A DNA stretch of 34,568 bases from Candidatus Berkelbacteria bacterium CG10_big_fil_rev_8_21_14_0_10_43_13 (GTDB lineage Bacteria; Patescibacteriota; UBA1384; XYA2-FULL-43-10; 1-14-0-10-43-13). A program made the translations under genes and the position numbers. Below the pieces are notes generated by a model. The model was given only the letters and a program-made list of their open reading frames with translations, searched no databases and was not told the origin of the DNA. Shown in pieces: positions 20,093-28,272 of the stretch (the first letter of the stretch is position 1; every line of letters begins with the position of its first letter). The stretch is taken from positions 2,952-37,519 of the forward strand of contig PEZW01000021.1 in assembly GCA_002773985.1 (NCBI GenBank), in the 5' to 3' direction.

Positions 20093-20133
20093 GGACCTCG
20101 CTCCGCCGCTCGGCGGGGCGAGGTCCCTTTTTG
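20093..20133 (+). terminator. Rho-independent terminator
   Basis: GGACCTCGCTCCGCCG-CTC-GGCGGGGCGAGGTCC followed by CTTTTTGT. Confidence 0.88.
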
Positions 20134-20179
20134 TAAGATTGAATTTTACTCAAAAAATTGATAGTATTAACTTTGGTTT

Positions 20180-20254
20180 GCGGGTATCGTATAGCGGTTA
20201 TTATGCGAGTTTTCCAAACTTGAGACGAGGGTTCGACTCCCTCTACCCGCTCCA
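20180..20254 (+). tRNA. tRNA-Gly(TCC)
   Basis: GCGGGTA...CGAGT TTTCCAA ACTTG...TACCCGC T CCA; anticodon TCC. Confidence 0.93.
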
Positions 20255-20304
20255 AAAAAAATTTACTGATATATTTTTGCTGAGTTTTCATGTAGTTAAC
20301 AATC

Positions 20305-20556
20305 TTGGGTTTGATGACGATAACATTAAATAAACTCGAACTAGATTCTTCCGCTATAATTGAATCGATCAAAACCGATCAACCGACAAAAGAAAGACTG
20401 GAATCGCTGGGTTTTCTGCCCGGGGTTAGGATTTTTGCTGTTGTGAAGACTCCACTTGGCTCATCTGGGGTCTATCTTTGTTTAAATTCGATGATCGCTC
20501 TAAGGGAGGAGGTTACAGCCTTAATTGAAGTTAGGTTGGAAGCAAACAATGAATGA
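20305..20556 (+). CDS. feoA: FeoA-family ferrous iron transport protein
   Basis: ERLESLGFLPGVRIFAVVKTPLGSSGVYLCLNSMIALREE; directly upstream of feoB with overlapping stop/start. Confidence 0.85.
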   Translation: MGLMTITLNKLELDSSAIIESIKTDQPTKERLESLGFLPGVRIFAVVKTPLGSSGVYLCLNSMIALREEVTALIEVRLEANNE

Positions 20557-22345
20557 TATTACCGTCGCTTTGATTGGAAACCCAAATACCGGCAAAACCT
20601 CGCTTATAAATTCTCTGACTGGTTTGAGTCTTCATGTCGGCAATTGGCCGGGTAAGACCGTCCAAAAAAAAGAGGGGAGTTTTAAATCTGGTCAAAATTT
20701 AATCCATCTTGTCGACCTCCCCGGGACATATAGTGTAAAACCATATAGTGAGGAGGAAAAAGTTACAGACGATTTTCTCAAATACGGTCACGTCGATGTC
20801 GTCATCCAGGTCATCGACGTCAATGTCCTGGCTCGCAACCTTATCATGACCCACGAGATTGTCGCTCTGGGCAAAAAAGTCGTGTTAGCTTTCAATTTTA
20901 ACACTGAAGCAAAAAAACGCGGATTAAAAATAGATCTTCAGAAAATCTGTCAAAAATTGTCTTTACCGGTTGTCGCAATAGAAGCGAATAAGGGAATAAA
21001 TAAGAAAAAACTGATTGAGACCGTGATAAAAGTATCGCAACAAGATTTTTGTCGTCCGAGTTATTTGAGCAGTTTACTGGATTCTAACAAAAAAAATGTT
21101 GATCGAGAAAAGGCTTTAGATTTTTTTAACAAAGAAATTTCACCTTTTTATGATGACAACTCTATCTGGCAAAAAATCCAATCCATAGACCGAATAGTGA
21201 TGAACAAGTTTACTGCTTTCCCAGTCTTTTTGTTGGTAATGTTTTTGATTTTCAAACTTATCTTTACAATTTCCAACCCATTGATCAGTACCATTGGACT
21301 TTTTTTTGAAAAAATAGCCGCTGTCATGCCGACTTCTTTGCCACCGCTACTGCACTCATTTATCACTGGTGGATTAATAGGCGGAATTGGCACCGTGCTT
21401 TCGTTTGCTCCGTTGATTTTCACCCTCTTCATCATGATCGCAATTATTGAAGACAGTGGATATCTTGGCAGAACAGTCGTATTATCAGATCGTTTTTTCC
21501 AGAAGTTCGGTATTTCCGGTCACAGCTTCATCCCGATGATCCTTGGTTTTGGTTGTAATGTCCCAGCGATTTTGGCTACTCGAACTATCAAAAATCACAA
21601 AGAACGGTTAATCGCCATTCTGACAAATTCATTTATTAGTTGTGGGGCGAGGTTACCGGTGTATGCCTTGTTTGCTGGAATATTTTTTCCAAATCGTGCC
21701 TCAGTGGTAATTTTTGGATTGTATTTTTTGGGTATTTTGGTCAATCTGACAGCTAGTGCAATCTTAGCCAGATTTATCAAAAACAATGAATCAGCTACTT
21801 TGATTTTGGAGCTCCCGCCGTATCGAATGCCGGTTTTCTCCAATGTTTTAAAACATGCTTGGTATCATACTCGAGGATTTATTCAAAAAGCCAGCACAAC
21901 GATTTTTTTTGCTGTAATTATTATTTGGTTTTTTGCTAGTATCCCTTTTGGTGTCGATTACGGGTCACGACTTAGCTTGGCTGGAAAAATTGGCGAATTT
22001 ATCTCTCCGATTTTTCAACCGCTCGGATTTTCACATTGGACATACACAATTTCTCTCCTTTTTGGTATCTCTGCCAAAGAGATTATAATCGGAACGCTGG
22101 GAACGCTCCACAGCGTGAGTGCTGATGGGTTAATACAAATTTTGCCACAGACTATCAGCAAGGCCGGAGCCTTAAGTTTTCTGGTTTTTGTTTCCCTTTA
22201 TACGCCATGTGTCGCCGCAATCTCTGTGATGAAAAAAGAAACGGGAAAATGGAAATATGCTATCATCCAGCCGCTGACAACAATCGTTGTCGCCTGGCTC
22301 TTTGCATTTGCAACTTACCGAATCGCACTGGCCTTTATACCCTAG
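20549..22345 (+). CDS. feoB: Ferrous iron transport protein B
   Basis: G1 GNPNTGKTSL, LHVGNWPGKTV, G3 VDLPGTYSV, GFGCNVPAILATRTI, SCGARLPVYALFAG; ATG at 20549 gives MNDITVALIGNPNTGKTS. Confidence 0.95.
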   Translation: MNDITVALIGNPNTGKTSLINSLTGLSLHVGNWPGKTVQKKEGSFKSGQNLIHLVDLPGTYSVKPYSEEEKVTDDFLKYGHVDVVIQVIDVNVLARNLIMTHEIVALGKKVVLAFNFNTEAKKRGLKIDLQKICQKLSLPVVAIEANKGINKKKLIETVIKVSQQDFCRPSYLSSLLDSNKKNVDREKALDFFNKEISPFYDDNSIWQKIQSIDRIVMNKFTAFPVFLLVMFLIFKLIFTISNPLISTIGLFFEKIAAVMPTSLPPLLHSFITGGLIGGIGTVLSFAPLIFTLFIMIAIIEDSGYLGRTVVLSDRFFQKFGISGHSFIPMILGFGCNVPAILATRTIKNHKERLIAILTNSFISCGARLPVYALFAGIFFPNRASVVIFGLYFLGILVNLTASAILARFIKNNESATLILELPPYRMPVFSNVLKHAWYHTRGFIQKASTTIFFAVIIIWFFASIPFGVDYGSRLSLAGKIGEFISPIFQPLGFSHWTYTISLLFGISAKEIIIGTLGTLHSVSADGLIQILPQTISKAGALSFLVFVSLYTPCVAAISVMKKETGKWKYAIIQPLTTIVVAWLFAFATYRIALAFIP

Positions 22346-22404
22346 ATTAATCTCTCGTACTGACTTCACAGACAGCATATTTTGTGGTAATATAACTTGC
22401 ATAT

Positions 22405-22480
22405 GGCGGCCATAGTGAAGTGGTTATCACGGCAGTTTGTGGCACTGCAGTGGTGGGTTCAATTCCCGCTGGCCGCCCCA
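22405..22480 (+). tRNA. tRNA-His(GTG)
   Basis: G-1 plus GCGGCCA...CAGT TTGTGGC ACTG...GGG TTCAATT CCC...TGGCCGC C CCA; G-1:C73 identity pair encoded. Confidence 0.92.
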
Positions 22481-22484
22481 TTTA

Positions 22485-22513
22485 AAAGAGTCGGTCGATA
22501 GACTGGCTTTTTC
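22485..22513 (+). terminator. Terminator-like hairpin after tRNA-His
   Basis: AAAGAGTCGGTC-GATA-GACTGGCTTTTT. Confidence 0.6.
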
Positions 22514-22553
22514 AAATGGGGATGAAGGGAATTGAACCTAAAAATCCCGCTTT

Positions 22554-22600
22554 ACCCCGCATATCCAGCTCTTTTCACAAAAGGGCTGGAGAAGTGGGGT
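22554..22600. repeat. Long imperfect palindrome P1 with ACCCCGC/GTGGGGT ends
   Basis: ACCCCGCATATCCAGCTCTTTT-CAC-AAAAGGGCTGGAGAAGTGGGGT. Confidence 0.75.
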
Positions 22601-22650
22601 GGCCGCCCCATTTGAAAAAGTCAATCGTCAAGATTGTCTTTTTTAAATTG
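22601..22650 (+). repeat. Duplicated tRNA-His 3' end plus a second terminator-like hairpin
   Basis: GGCCGCCCCATTT (also 22471-22483) followed by AAAAAGTCAATC-GTCAA-GATTGTCTTTTTT. Confidence 0.7.
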
Positions 22651-22673
22651 ACAAAATTAGAATCGAATGCTTT

Positions 22674-23399
22674 TTAGAATTTTTCTCGCTTCAATCTTTT
22701 TCCAATCTCGAAAGTGTCCTTTATTAACCGCCAGCCATCTCTAAACGGACTGACTGTAGAGTGCGGATTGTCATGCCAGATGATGCCGACTTCCTTAATT
22801 TTGTATCCCAGTTTTCTCGCCACCGCCAACAGTTCGATGTCAAACGAAAAATCGGTCACTTTTGTATGTTTAAATATCTCATACGCCGCATCACGCTGAA
22901 ACATCTTGAAACCGCACTGTGTGTCCTTAATCCCCGGCACGGCAAAAAACTGGATGATAATGTTCAAAAACCGACTGCCAAGACGACGGATAAATGGCTG
23001 AGGTGTCGCCATTTCCCCCCCCTTGATATATCGCGAACCGATGACAACTTCATACTTTGTCATAAATGGTAGTAATTTGTCGACCTGTTCGATCGGCGTC
23101 GAGTTATCAGCATCGGCAAAGATAATATGATCGCCTTTTGCCTCCACAATCCCTTCTCTGACCGTACCCCCTTTGCCAAGATTCTTCTCACGGTCGATAA
23201 CTCTCAGTCCGGTTATTTTTCCACTATAACTCTTGGCGACCTCAGCTGTTTTGTCAGGAGAACCGTCAACTACAACAATAGTCTCGATATTAAAATCCTT
23301 GGATTCAGCGTATTTTTCGACAGCATCAAGAATCAAATGGATCCGCTTCTCCTCCTTATACGCCGGCACAACGATTGTCAATTTTATTTTGTCTTTCAT
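22674..23399 (-). CDS. Glycosyltransferase family 2 (dolichyl-phosphate sugar synthase-like)
   Basis: IVVPAYKEEKRIHLILDAV, VVDGSPDKTAEV, FADADNSTPIEQ, DTQCGFKMFQRDAAYEIF. Confidence 0.92.
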   Translation of the reverse strand: MKDKIKLTIVVPAYKEEKRIHLILDAVEKYAESKDFNIETIVVVDGSPDKTAEVAKSYSGKITGLRVIDREKNLGKGGTVREGIVEAKGDHIIFADADNSTPIEQVDKLLPFMTKYEVVIGSRYIKGGEMATPQPFIRRLGSRFLNIIIQFFAVPGIKDTQCGFKMFQRDAAYEIFKHTKVTDFSFDIELLAVARKLGYKIKEVGIIWHDNPHSTVSPFRDGWRLIKDTFEIGKRLKREKF

Positions 23400-23400
23400 C

Positions 23401-25233
23401 TCATAGTCCTATCAAATTATTTTCGTCCTCCGTGGGTGCTACGATTGTCGTAATAGGATACGGCGAGACAGGATAATTTTTTTCTAATTCCTCGGGTGAA
23501 ATATTGAAAACTAAGATCGAGCCACCGATGATCGCCTTTGGTTTGAAAGCGTCAAGCCACTGATACGACCATTTTCCCTCCTCTGGTCCTGACAGACGGG
23601 ATGATTGGTAAAAAGTCGCTGAGACGGCAAGCCAGCCGCTTGTCGGGCCGTTTTGTGAGTGCCACCCAGTTGATTGAGGTATGTAATAGCTCGGAAGCGA
23701 CCCACCAAAATAATCAACCTTAATATTCTTAATATTATTTTCGTCAACATATTTTTTTAATCGTAAAAGGTCCTGACCCCAGTCGAGTGAAGAGTCAACT
23801 AGTCGTTGATATCGCTGGTCTTTTGGTGTGAACTCGTTGAAGTAAGCAATAAAATTCGGGTAATTATATAGTGTGGATCCCATCATATAGATAACCAGAA
23901 GACCAATGATTGTTTTCTGCCATTTCTTGCCCCCGTTTATAATCGGCTGGATGAAATATCCAATCATCAACAAGACAAAGGGGATCGTCGGCATCAAGTG
24001 ACGAATACCGATGTCGAGACGACCGCGCAATGTTACAACCCAATACACAACAATCGGAGTTAAAATAATAGCTAATTGCCATTTTTTTTCCTTACTCTTA
24101 GGCCAGCGTAAAATTATTGCAAAAACTGAGGCAAAAACTAGTAGAATAATCGGAATTGGTGTTTTGAGAAGCCAAGCAAGTGGAAAGAAATAGGGAATTG
24201 ATTTATGCGAGAGTTCACCCCAGATAAAAGTATTGTTACCACCACTAACACGACCAATGACCAGAAACACACCAAGAGCATAATGACCTAGCCCGCGCAA
24301 AATCGTGTTGTTTTCAAAACGATGCAGAAAAGTTCGCAGACCCAAGGTGCTAGGATTGTCTGTCAGATTAGTCTCGATCAGCTGATGTTCGACTGCCGGC
24401 GGTGTATTGCGGACAAATGGAACATAGACAATCCAAACAAAAATAACCGACAGAATCGAGATCAGTAAAAACGGTTTGAAATATCTCCAAATATTATTCC
24501 AAAACTTGCCTTTTTCTCTATTCATAAACGTCTTGAAAAAAATGAGTAGGAGAAAAATTGGAAAAAGCAAAATAGCTGAGAATTTCAGCAATTGAGCAAG
24601 CGCTAGTGCTAGAGCAGCACTGATAATTGTTTTCCACGATATTTTTTTCAAAACCTTAGTAAAGCAATAGGTCGCAACGGTGAAGCCGAGAGCTGCTGCG
24701 ACATCAGTGGTCACTAGACGTCCATGAGCAAGCACATCAGGATAAAATGCGTACAAAAGCAGGACGACAAGTGCAACTTTGCGACCAAATAATTCTCTGC
24801 CCCACTTGAAAAGAAAAAGGCCGAGAAAAATCATCAGCAACATCATCGGTAAACGAGACAGACCCAAAACGGTTTTTGGATTATTTCCAGCCTGATATAT
24901 TATATACCAGCCAGTGCCCCACTGATCGATCGCTGGCCAACTCGAGTCCTTCTCTGGTCCTATAATTCTTTTATCAGCAACCAAGGGTAGGGCAGCCAAA
25001 GATTTCACTAAGGGTGGATGTTCTGGATTTAGACGATAATCAGCATCTTTGACATAAGTATACCCGGCCGGGATGTGAGCAATTTCGTCAAAAATGGCTG
25101 AGTCGCCAGGATCACCAAAAGCCCCATATGACGATGATCGGGCCAAAGCAAACATAAAGAGCAAAATCAGAACCACGGCGAGACCAGTAAAAAAGTCTTT
25201 TCTCGCCGATACATAGTTTTTAATTTTCTCCAT
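23401..25233 (-). CDS. Membrane glycosyltransferase of the PMT/ArnT-like (GT39-type) superfamily
   Basis: FDEIAHIPAGYTYVKDADYRLNPEHPPLVKSLAALPL, many TM helices, DSSLDWGQDLLRLKKYVDEN. Confidence 0.88.
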   Translation of the reverse strand: MEKIKNYVSARKDFFTGLAVVLILLFMFALARSSSYGAFGDPGDSAIFDEIAHIPAGYTYVKDADYRLNPEHPPLVKSLAALPLVADKRIIGPEKDSSWPAIDQWGTGWYIIYQAGNNPKTVLGLSRLPMMLLMIFLGLFLFKWGRELFGRKVALVVLLLYAFYPDVLAHGRLVTTDVAAALGFTVATYCFTKVLKKISWKTIISAALALALAQLLKFSAILLFPIFLLLIFFKTFMNREKGKFWNNIWRYFKPFLLISILSVIFVWIVYVPFVRNTPPAVEHQLIETNLTDNPSTLGLRTFLHRFENNTILRGLGHYALGVFLVIGRVSGGNNTFIWGELSHKSIPYFFPLAWLLKTPIPIILLVFASVFAIILRWPKSKEKKWQLAIILTPIVVYWVVTLRGRLDIGIRHLMPTIPFVLLMIGYFIQPIINGGKKWQKTIIGLLVIYMMGSTLYNYPNFIAYFNEFTPKDQRYQRLVDSSLDWGQDLLRLKKYVDENNIKNIKVDYFGGSLPSYYIPQSTGWHSQNGPTSGWLAVSATFYQSSRLSGPEEGKWSYQWLDAFKPKAIIGGSILVFNISPEELEKNYPVSPYPITTIVAPTEDENNLIGL

Positions 25234-25241
25234 TCCCTCTC

Positions 25242-26771
25242 CTAAACTTTAGTAGATTCAGTCACACCAGAACGTTTTGTTGATTTTATTGTAACGCGGA
25301 AAACTTCCAAATAGTTGCCAGTCATCAGCCTTGTCTGGGATTCGAAAGCCGGCAATGAAGAAAATAAAATGCTTGAAAGTGGCAACACGATTGGTGTTAA
25401 AATCCAGTCATAAGCGATGCGCCAAAAAGATCGCTTGGTTCGGTGTGGTGGTGGCGGAAGAAGTAAGGTAGAAATTACCAGAGTAACGATCATACCAAGC
25501 CAAGCAATCATCAGCATCCTGCCATAGATAAAAGGGAAGCTGTAGGACAAGATATCAGAATGAAAATTTGCTTTGAACACTAGAGGTATCCACGACGAGG
25601 TTGCCATGATGAGAGGGTTGGTAGACCATGACAGATGTGATTCCCATAAAATCAAGGCATTCGCCCAACGATCAAAAAATGGAATTTTCGTGTCATTTAA
25701 GGTGTGTTCCATGACGTACGGGATGTCGGAAACGCCCCAGGACCAACGTTTTTTTTGCAGATATTGTTCCTTCATCGTTTCGACAAAACTATTAGCCAAA
25801 ACGGCGTCCTGATAAATCGGCGTATACATCGGCACAACTTCATGTCGACCATTGAATTTATAGTATGATCGCCAAAATTGATGACCGTCCTCGACGATTG
25901 TTTTTGTTGACCAAAAGTCTACTCGCTTGAGCGCCTCTAAACTCTGAGCTTGAGCCGAAAAATTTCGCAGGCGTGATGGCCGTGTCGTCACGATTAACTG
26001 CCAGAAAGATGAGCCGGTCGCGATCAGCCGATTGACCATTGGCACATCCCAGATGTTGTTGAAAAACATTGGCAATGGTTGAAAACTCTTATGGATTGGG
26101 TCATCATCAATTACATATTTAAATGTGAGATCGGCAAGATAGTTTTTGTCGACGACATGATCGGCATCCATCGTCGTGACGATGACGTCTTCGGCCGGTA
26201 TTTTGTTTTTATCAAAATATGGCAAGACCTGTTTAGCAGCGTAGGTGATGTTGCCACCCTTACCGATAACTTCGCCAGGAATATTTCCTGGGTGAAGCGT
26301 GGCTTCAAAATGTTTAAATTTACTACCAAATTCTTTTTCCAGTATCTGACTGTATTTTTGTGCCTGTTCTTTGTCGCGCTCTTCCGTACCCAAAACACAG
26401 ATAATTTTATCAGTCGGATAATTTGAATGAATGATCGCCGCTATCGAAGCACGCAAGATTGAGATGTCCTCCTTGTAGGTCGGTATGATGACGAGATGAT
26501 AGATCCGCTGCCAATCAAACGATTTATCAAGTGATTTCAATCTATCCAACCAGTTTATTTTTTGATCGCGGCGGAAGTTGCGATAGCCGACGATAAGACG
26601 ATATGCCATTATCACCGTCTTGATCAGCCAATAGACCATAAAAAATATCATAATTACTGCGAAAACCCGTGGGGAAATAATTGCTAAAACAATCGGTGAA
26701 ATGATTAAGATCCAGGCAAATGCGCCGGGCAAAATTTCAAACAGTCGTTTGTATTTCCATCTTGAGTTCAT
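25242..26771 (-). CDS. Membrane-associated glycosyltransferase family 2
   Basis: TM N-terminus; IIPTYKEDISILRASIAAI, TTMDADHVVDKNYL, QKKRWSWGVSD (QxxRW-like), C-terminal TM. Confidence 0.88.
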   Translation of the reverse strand: MNSRWKYKRLFEILPGAFAWILIISPIVLAIISPRVFAVIMIFFMVYWLIKTVIMAYRLIVGYRNFRRDQKINWLDRLKSLDKSFDWQRIYHLVIIPTYKEDISILRASIAAIIHSNYPTDKIICVLGTEERDKEQAQKYSQILEKEFGSKFKHFEATLHPGNIPGEVIGKGGNITYAAKQVLPYFDKNKIPAEDVIVTTMDADHVVDKNYLADLTFKYVIDDDPIHKSFQPLPMFFNNIWDVPMVNRLIATGSSFWQLIVTTRPSRLRNFSAQAQSLEALKRVDFWSTKTIVEDGHQFWRSYYKFNGRHEVVPMYTPIYQDAVLANSFVETMKEQYLQKKRWSWGVSDIPYVMEHTLNDTKIPFFDRWANALILWESHLSWSTNPLIMATSSWIPLVFKANFHSDILSYSFPFIYGRMLMIAWLGMIVTLVISTLLLPPPPHRTKRSFWRIAYDWILTPIVLPLSSILFSSLPAFESQTRLMTGNYLEVFRVTIKSTKRSGVTESTKV

Positions 26772-27100
26772 AGATTGAGAAGATAAAATATCTCTAAAAT
26801 AAGCACCAGTGAGGTCAGCAAGAAACTGCTGAGAAATAGGAAATAACCGATTTCTTTTTCTTTATCGTGAGCGACAACTGCCAAAAAGGTATTTATCGCC
26901 ACCATGATTGCTAGTAATTTAATCGGATAAATATTAACACGAAGATAGACATATAGATCTGGACTACTTAATTGTCGCGACCAAATAAAATAATCAATGA
27001 CAAAAAGAATAAGTGTCAGAATAAAAAGTGTTCGGTCAGTAATATCGTCCCAGAGGGCACTTTTGAGTAGTTGATAATTTGTCTTGAAATAATTTTGCAT
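26768..27100 (-). CDS. Small multi-TM membrane protein
   Basis: 110 aa hydrophobic; 4-nt overlap with the downstream GT2 gene (ATGA). Confidence 0.7.
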   Translation of the reverse strand: MQNYFKTNYQLLKSALWDDITDRTLFILTLILFVIDYFIWSRQLSSPDLYVYLRVNIYPIKLLAIMVAINTFLAVVAHDKEKEIGYFLFLSSFLLTSLVLILEIFYLLNL

Positions 27101-27107
27101 GATATTG

Positions 27108-27168
27108 GTGGATAGAAGTTAGTGGATAGTTGATAGAAGTTAGTAGATAGTGGATAGTTGATAGTTTA
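27108..27168 (+). repeat. TGGATAG-type short tandem repeat array
   Basis: GGTGGATAGAAGTTAGTGGATAGTTGATAGAAGTTAGTAGATAGTGGATAGTTGATAGTTT. Confidence 0.85.
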
Positions 27169-27202
27169 TGGGTAATATTTTATTTATGATAGGGTGGCAT
27201 GG

Positions 27203-27550
27203 TCAGGGAGTAAGTTTTTTAGATTTAATTAGCCCGCTTAGCATTTTACAGATTTCTTCAATTTCAACAAACCAGTCATCTTTCTTTAATAATTCAAGCC
27301 CTTCGCAGATCTCTAATATTGCAATTAATTCGTAAGCTGAGGCCTGAGCAATACGGTAAAAATGACATTTTTCTTTTGGCGCAAATCTACCCGATCCTTC
27401 TGCAATGTTTAATGTGATCGAAGTAACCGCGCCAATCAACTGATCTTGCAATCGTTTGAAACGATATGGAAATTTTACTGCAACCCGACATAATTCAATC
27501 GAAAGTTTTAACGACCTATTGTAAACAGTCAGATTTTGAGACTGAAACAT
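27203..27550 (-). CDS. Four-helix-bundle protein (23S rRNA IVP/S23 or Avd-like family)
   Basis: LTVYNRSLKLSIELCRVAVKFPYRFKRLQDQLIGAVTSITLNIAEGSGRFAPKEKCHFYRIAQASAYELIAILEI, a characteristic pattern for this family. Confidence 0.88.
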   Translation of the reverse strand: MFQSQNLTVYNRSLKLSIELCRVAVKFPYRFKRLQDQLIGAVTSITLNIAEGSGRFAPKEKCHFYRIAQASAYELIAILEICEGLELLKKDDWFVEIEEICKMLSGLIKSKKLTP

Positions 27551-27560
27551 ATACGCCCCC

Positions 27561-27602
27561 CCTATCCACTATAATCTATCCCCTATCCACTATAATCTAT
27601 CC
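27561..27602 (+). repeat. 21-bp exact tandem repeat (CTATCCA type, opposite orientation to 27108-27168)
   Basis: CCTATCCACTATAATCTATCC x2. Confidence 0.9.
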
Positions 27603-27649
27603 ACTCTTAACTAACTATGGAGCCGATGAGAGGAGTTGAACCTCCGACC

Positions 27650-27681
27650 TTACCCCGCCCAAGCAGCGAGGGCGGGGCGAG
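27650..27681. repeat. Palindromic element P2 (variable-loop position)
   Basis: TTACCCCGCCC-AAGCAGCGA-GGGCGGGGCGAG. Confidence 0.85.
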
Positions 27682-27704
27682 CTTTACGAAAGTGCTGCTC
27701 TACT

Positions 27705-27968
27705 TCACCCCGCCTTGGGCTCAGGCGGGGCAAGCTGAGCTAAGAATTCCTTGTATTTTCTATTCTTCTTTTTCAACCAAATTTCGTGTTTTCTGGCTTC
27801 TAAGTAATTAGTGTGTTCTTTAAAGTAAACTAATTTCCATGGTCTTTTTTGAGAAGTTGTCTTTAATTTTCCGCAATTATGTTCGTGCAAGCGCTTCTCT
27901 GGGTCTTCAGTAATCCCAGTGTAGAAGTTGTTGTCCTTTTCACTTTTAATAAGATAAGTGTAAATCAT
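27705..27968 (-). CDS. GIY-YIG nuclease domain protein
   Basis: From ATG at 27968: MIYTYLIKSEKDNNFYTGITEDPEKRLHEHNCGKLKTTSQKRPWKLVYFKEHTNYLEARKHEIWLKKK...; the longer ORF to 28007 reads through tRNA-Thr. Confidence 0.9.
   Translation of the reverse strand: MIYTYLIKSEKDNNFYTGITEDPEKRLHEHNCGKLKTTSQKRPWKLVYFKEHTNYLEARKHEIWLKKKNRKYKEFLAQLAPPEPKAG
27706..27734. repeat. Palindromic element P3 (D-loop position)
   Basis: CACCCCGCCT-TGGGCTC-AGGCGGGGCAAG, 8-bp perfect arms. Confidence 0.85.
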
Positions 27969-27970
27969 TT

Positions 27971-28046
27971 TGGAGCCGAAGGCGAGATTCGAACTCGCGA
28001 CCTCCACTTTACGAAAGTGTTGCTCTACCAGCTGAGCTACATCGGC
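27971..28046 (-). tRNA. tRNA-Thr(CGT)
   Basis: GCCGATG-TA-GCTCAGCTGGTAGAGCA ACACT TTCGTAA AGTGG AGGTC GCGAG TTCGAAT CTCGC CTTCGGC T CCA; one U-U mismatch in the acceptor stem. Confidence 0.92.
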
Positions 28047-28142
28047 AAGATTTCAGCAGATAGCGGGTAAATGATAGTTTACAGGGAAACAAAAAACACT
28101 TCTTCCCTATCTACTAAAAACTACCCTCTTTCAACTAATCTA

Positions 28143-28216
28143 TGGAGCGAGTAGGCGGAATCGGACCGCCGCCTCAACCTTGGGAAGGTCGCATTCTACC
28201 ACTAAACTATACTCGC
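28143..28216 (-). tRNA. tRNA-Gly(CCC)
   Basis: GCGAGTA-TA-GTTTAGTGGTAGAATG CGACC TTCCCAA GGTTG...TACTCGC T CCA; anticodon CCC. Confidence 0.93.
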
Positions 28217-28245
28217 CAACAACTATGAAGGAGGAGGAAGGACGC

Positions 28246-28267
28246 ACCTGCCTGCCGGCAGGCAGGT
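28246..28267. repeat. 22-bp perfect palindrome
   Basis: ACCTGCCTGCCGGCAGGCAGGT. Confidence 0.95.
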
Positions 28268-28272
28268 TTTGC

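Larger units (their letters stand above)
27618..27742 (-). pseudogene. tRNA-Thr(CGT) remnant lacking the 5' acceptor strand, with palindromes in the D-loop and variable-loop positions
   Basis: Minus strand: GCTCAGC-[TTGCCCCGCCTGAGCCCAAGGCGGGGTGAA]-GTAGAGCAGCACTTTCGTAAAGCT-[CGCCCCGCCCTCGCTGCTTGGGCGGGGTAA]-GGTCGGAGGTTCAACTCCTCTCATCGGCTCCA. Confidence 0.82.

Noticed and set aside
27108-27168. CRISPR-like array
   Set aside because: Repeat units are 7-20 nt, irregular and lack unique spacers; no cas genes nearby.
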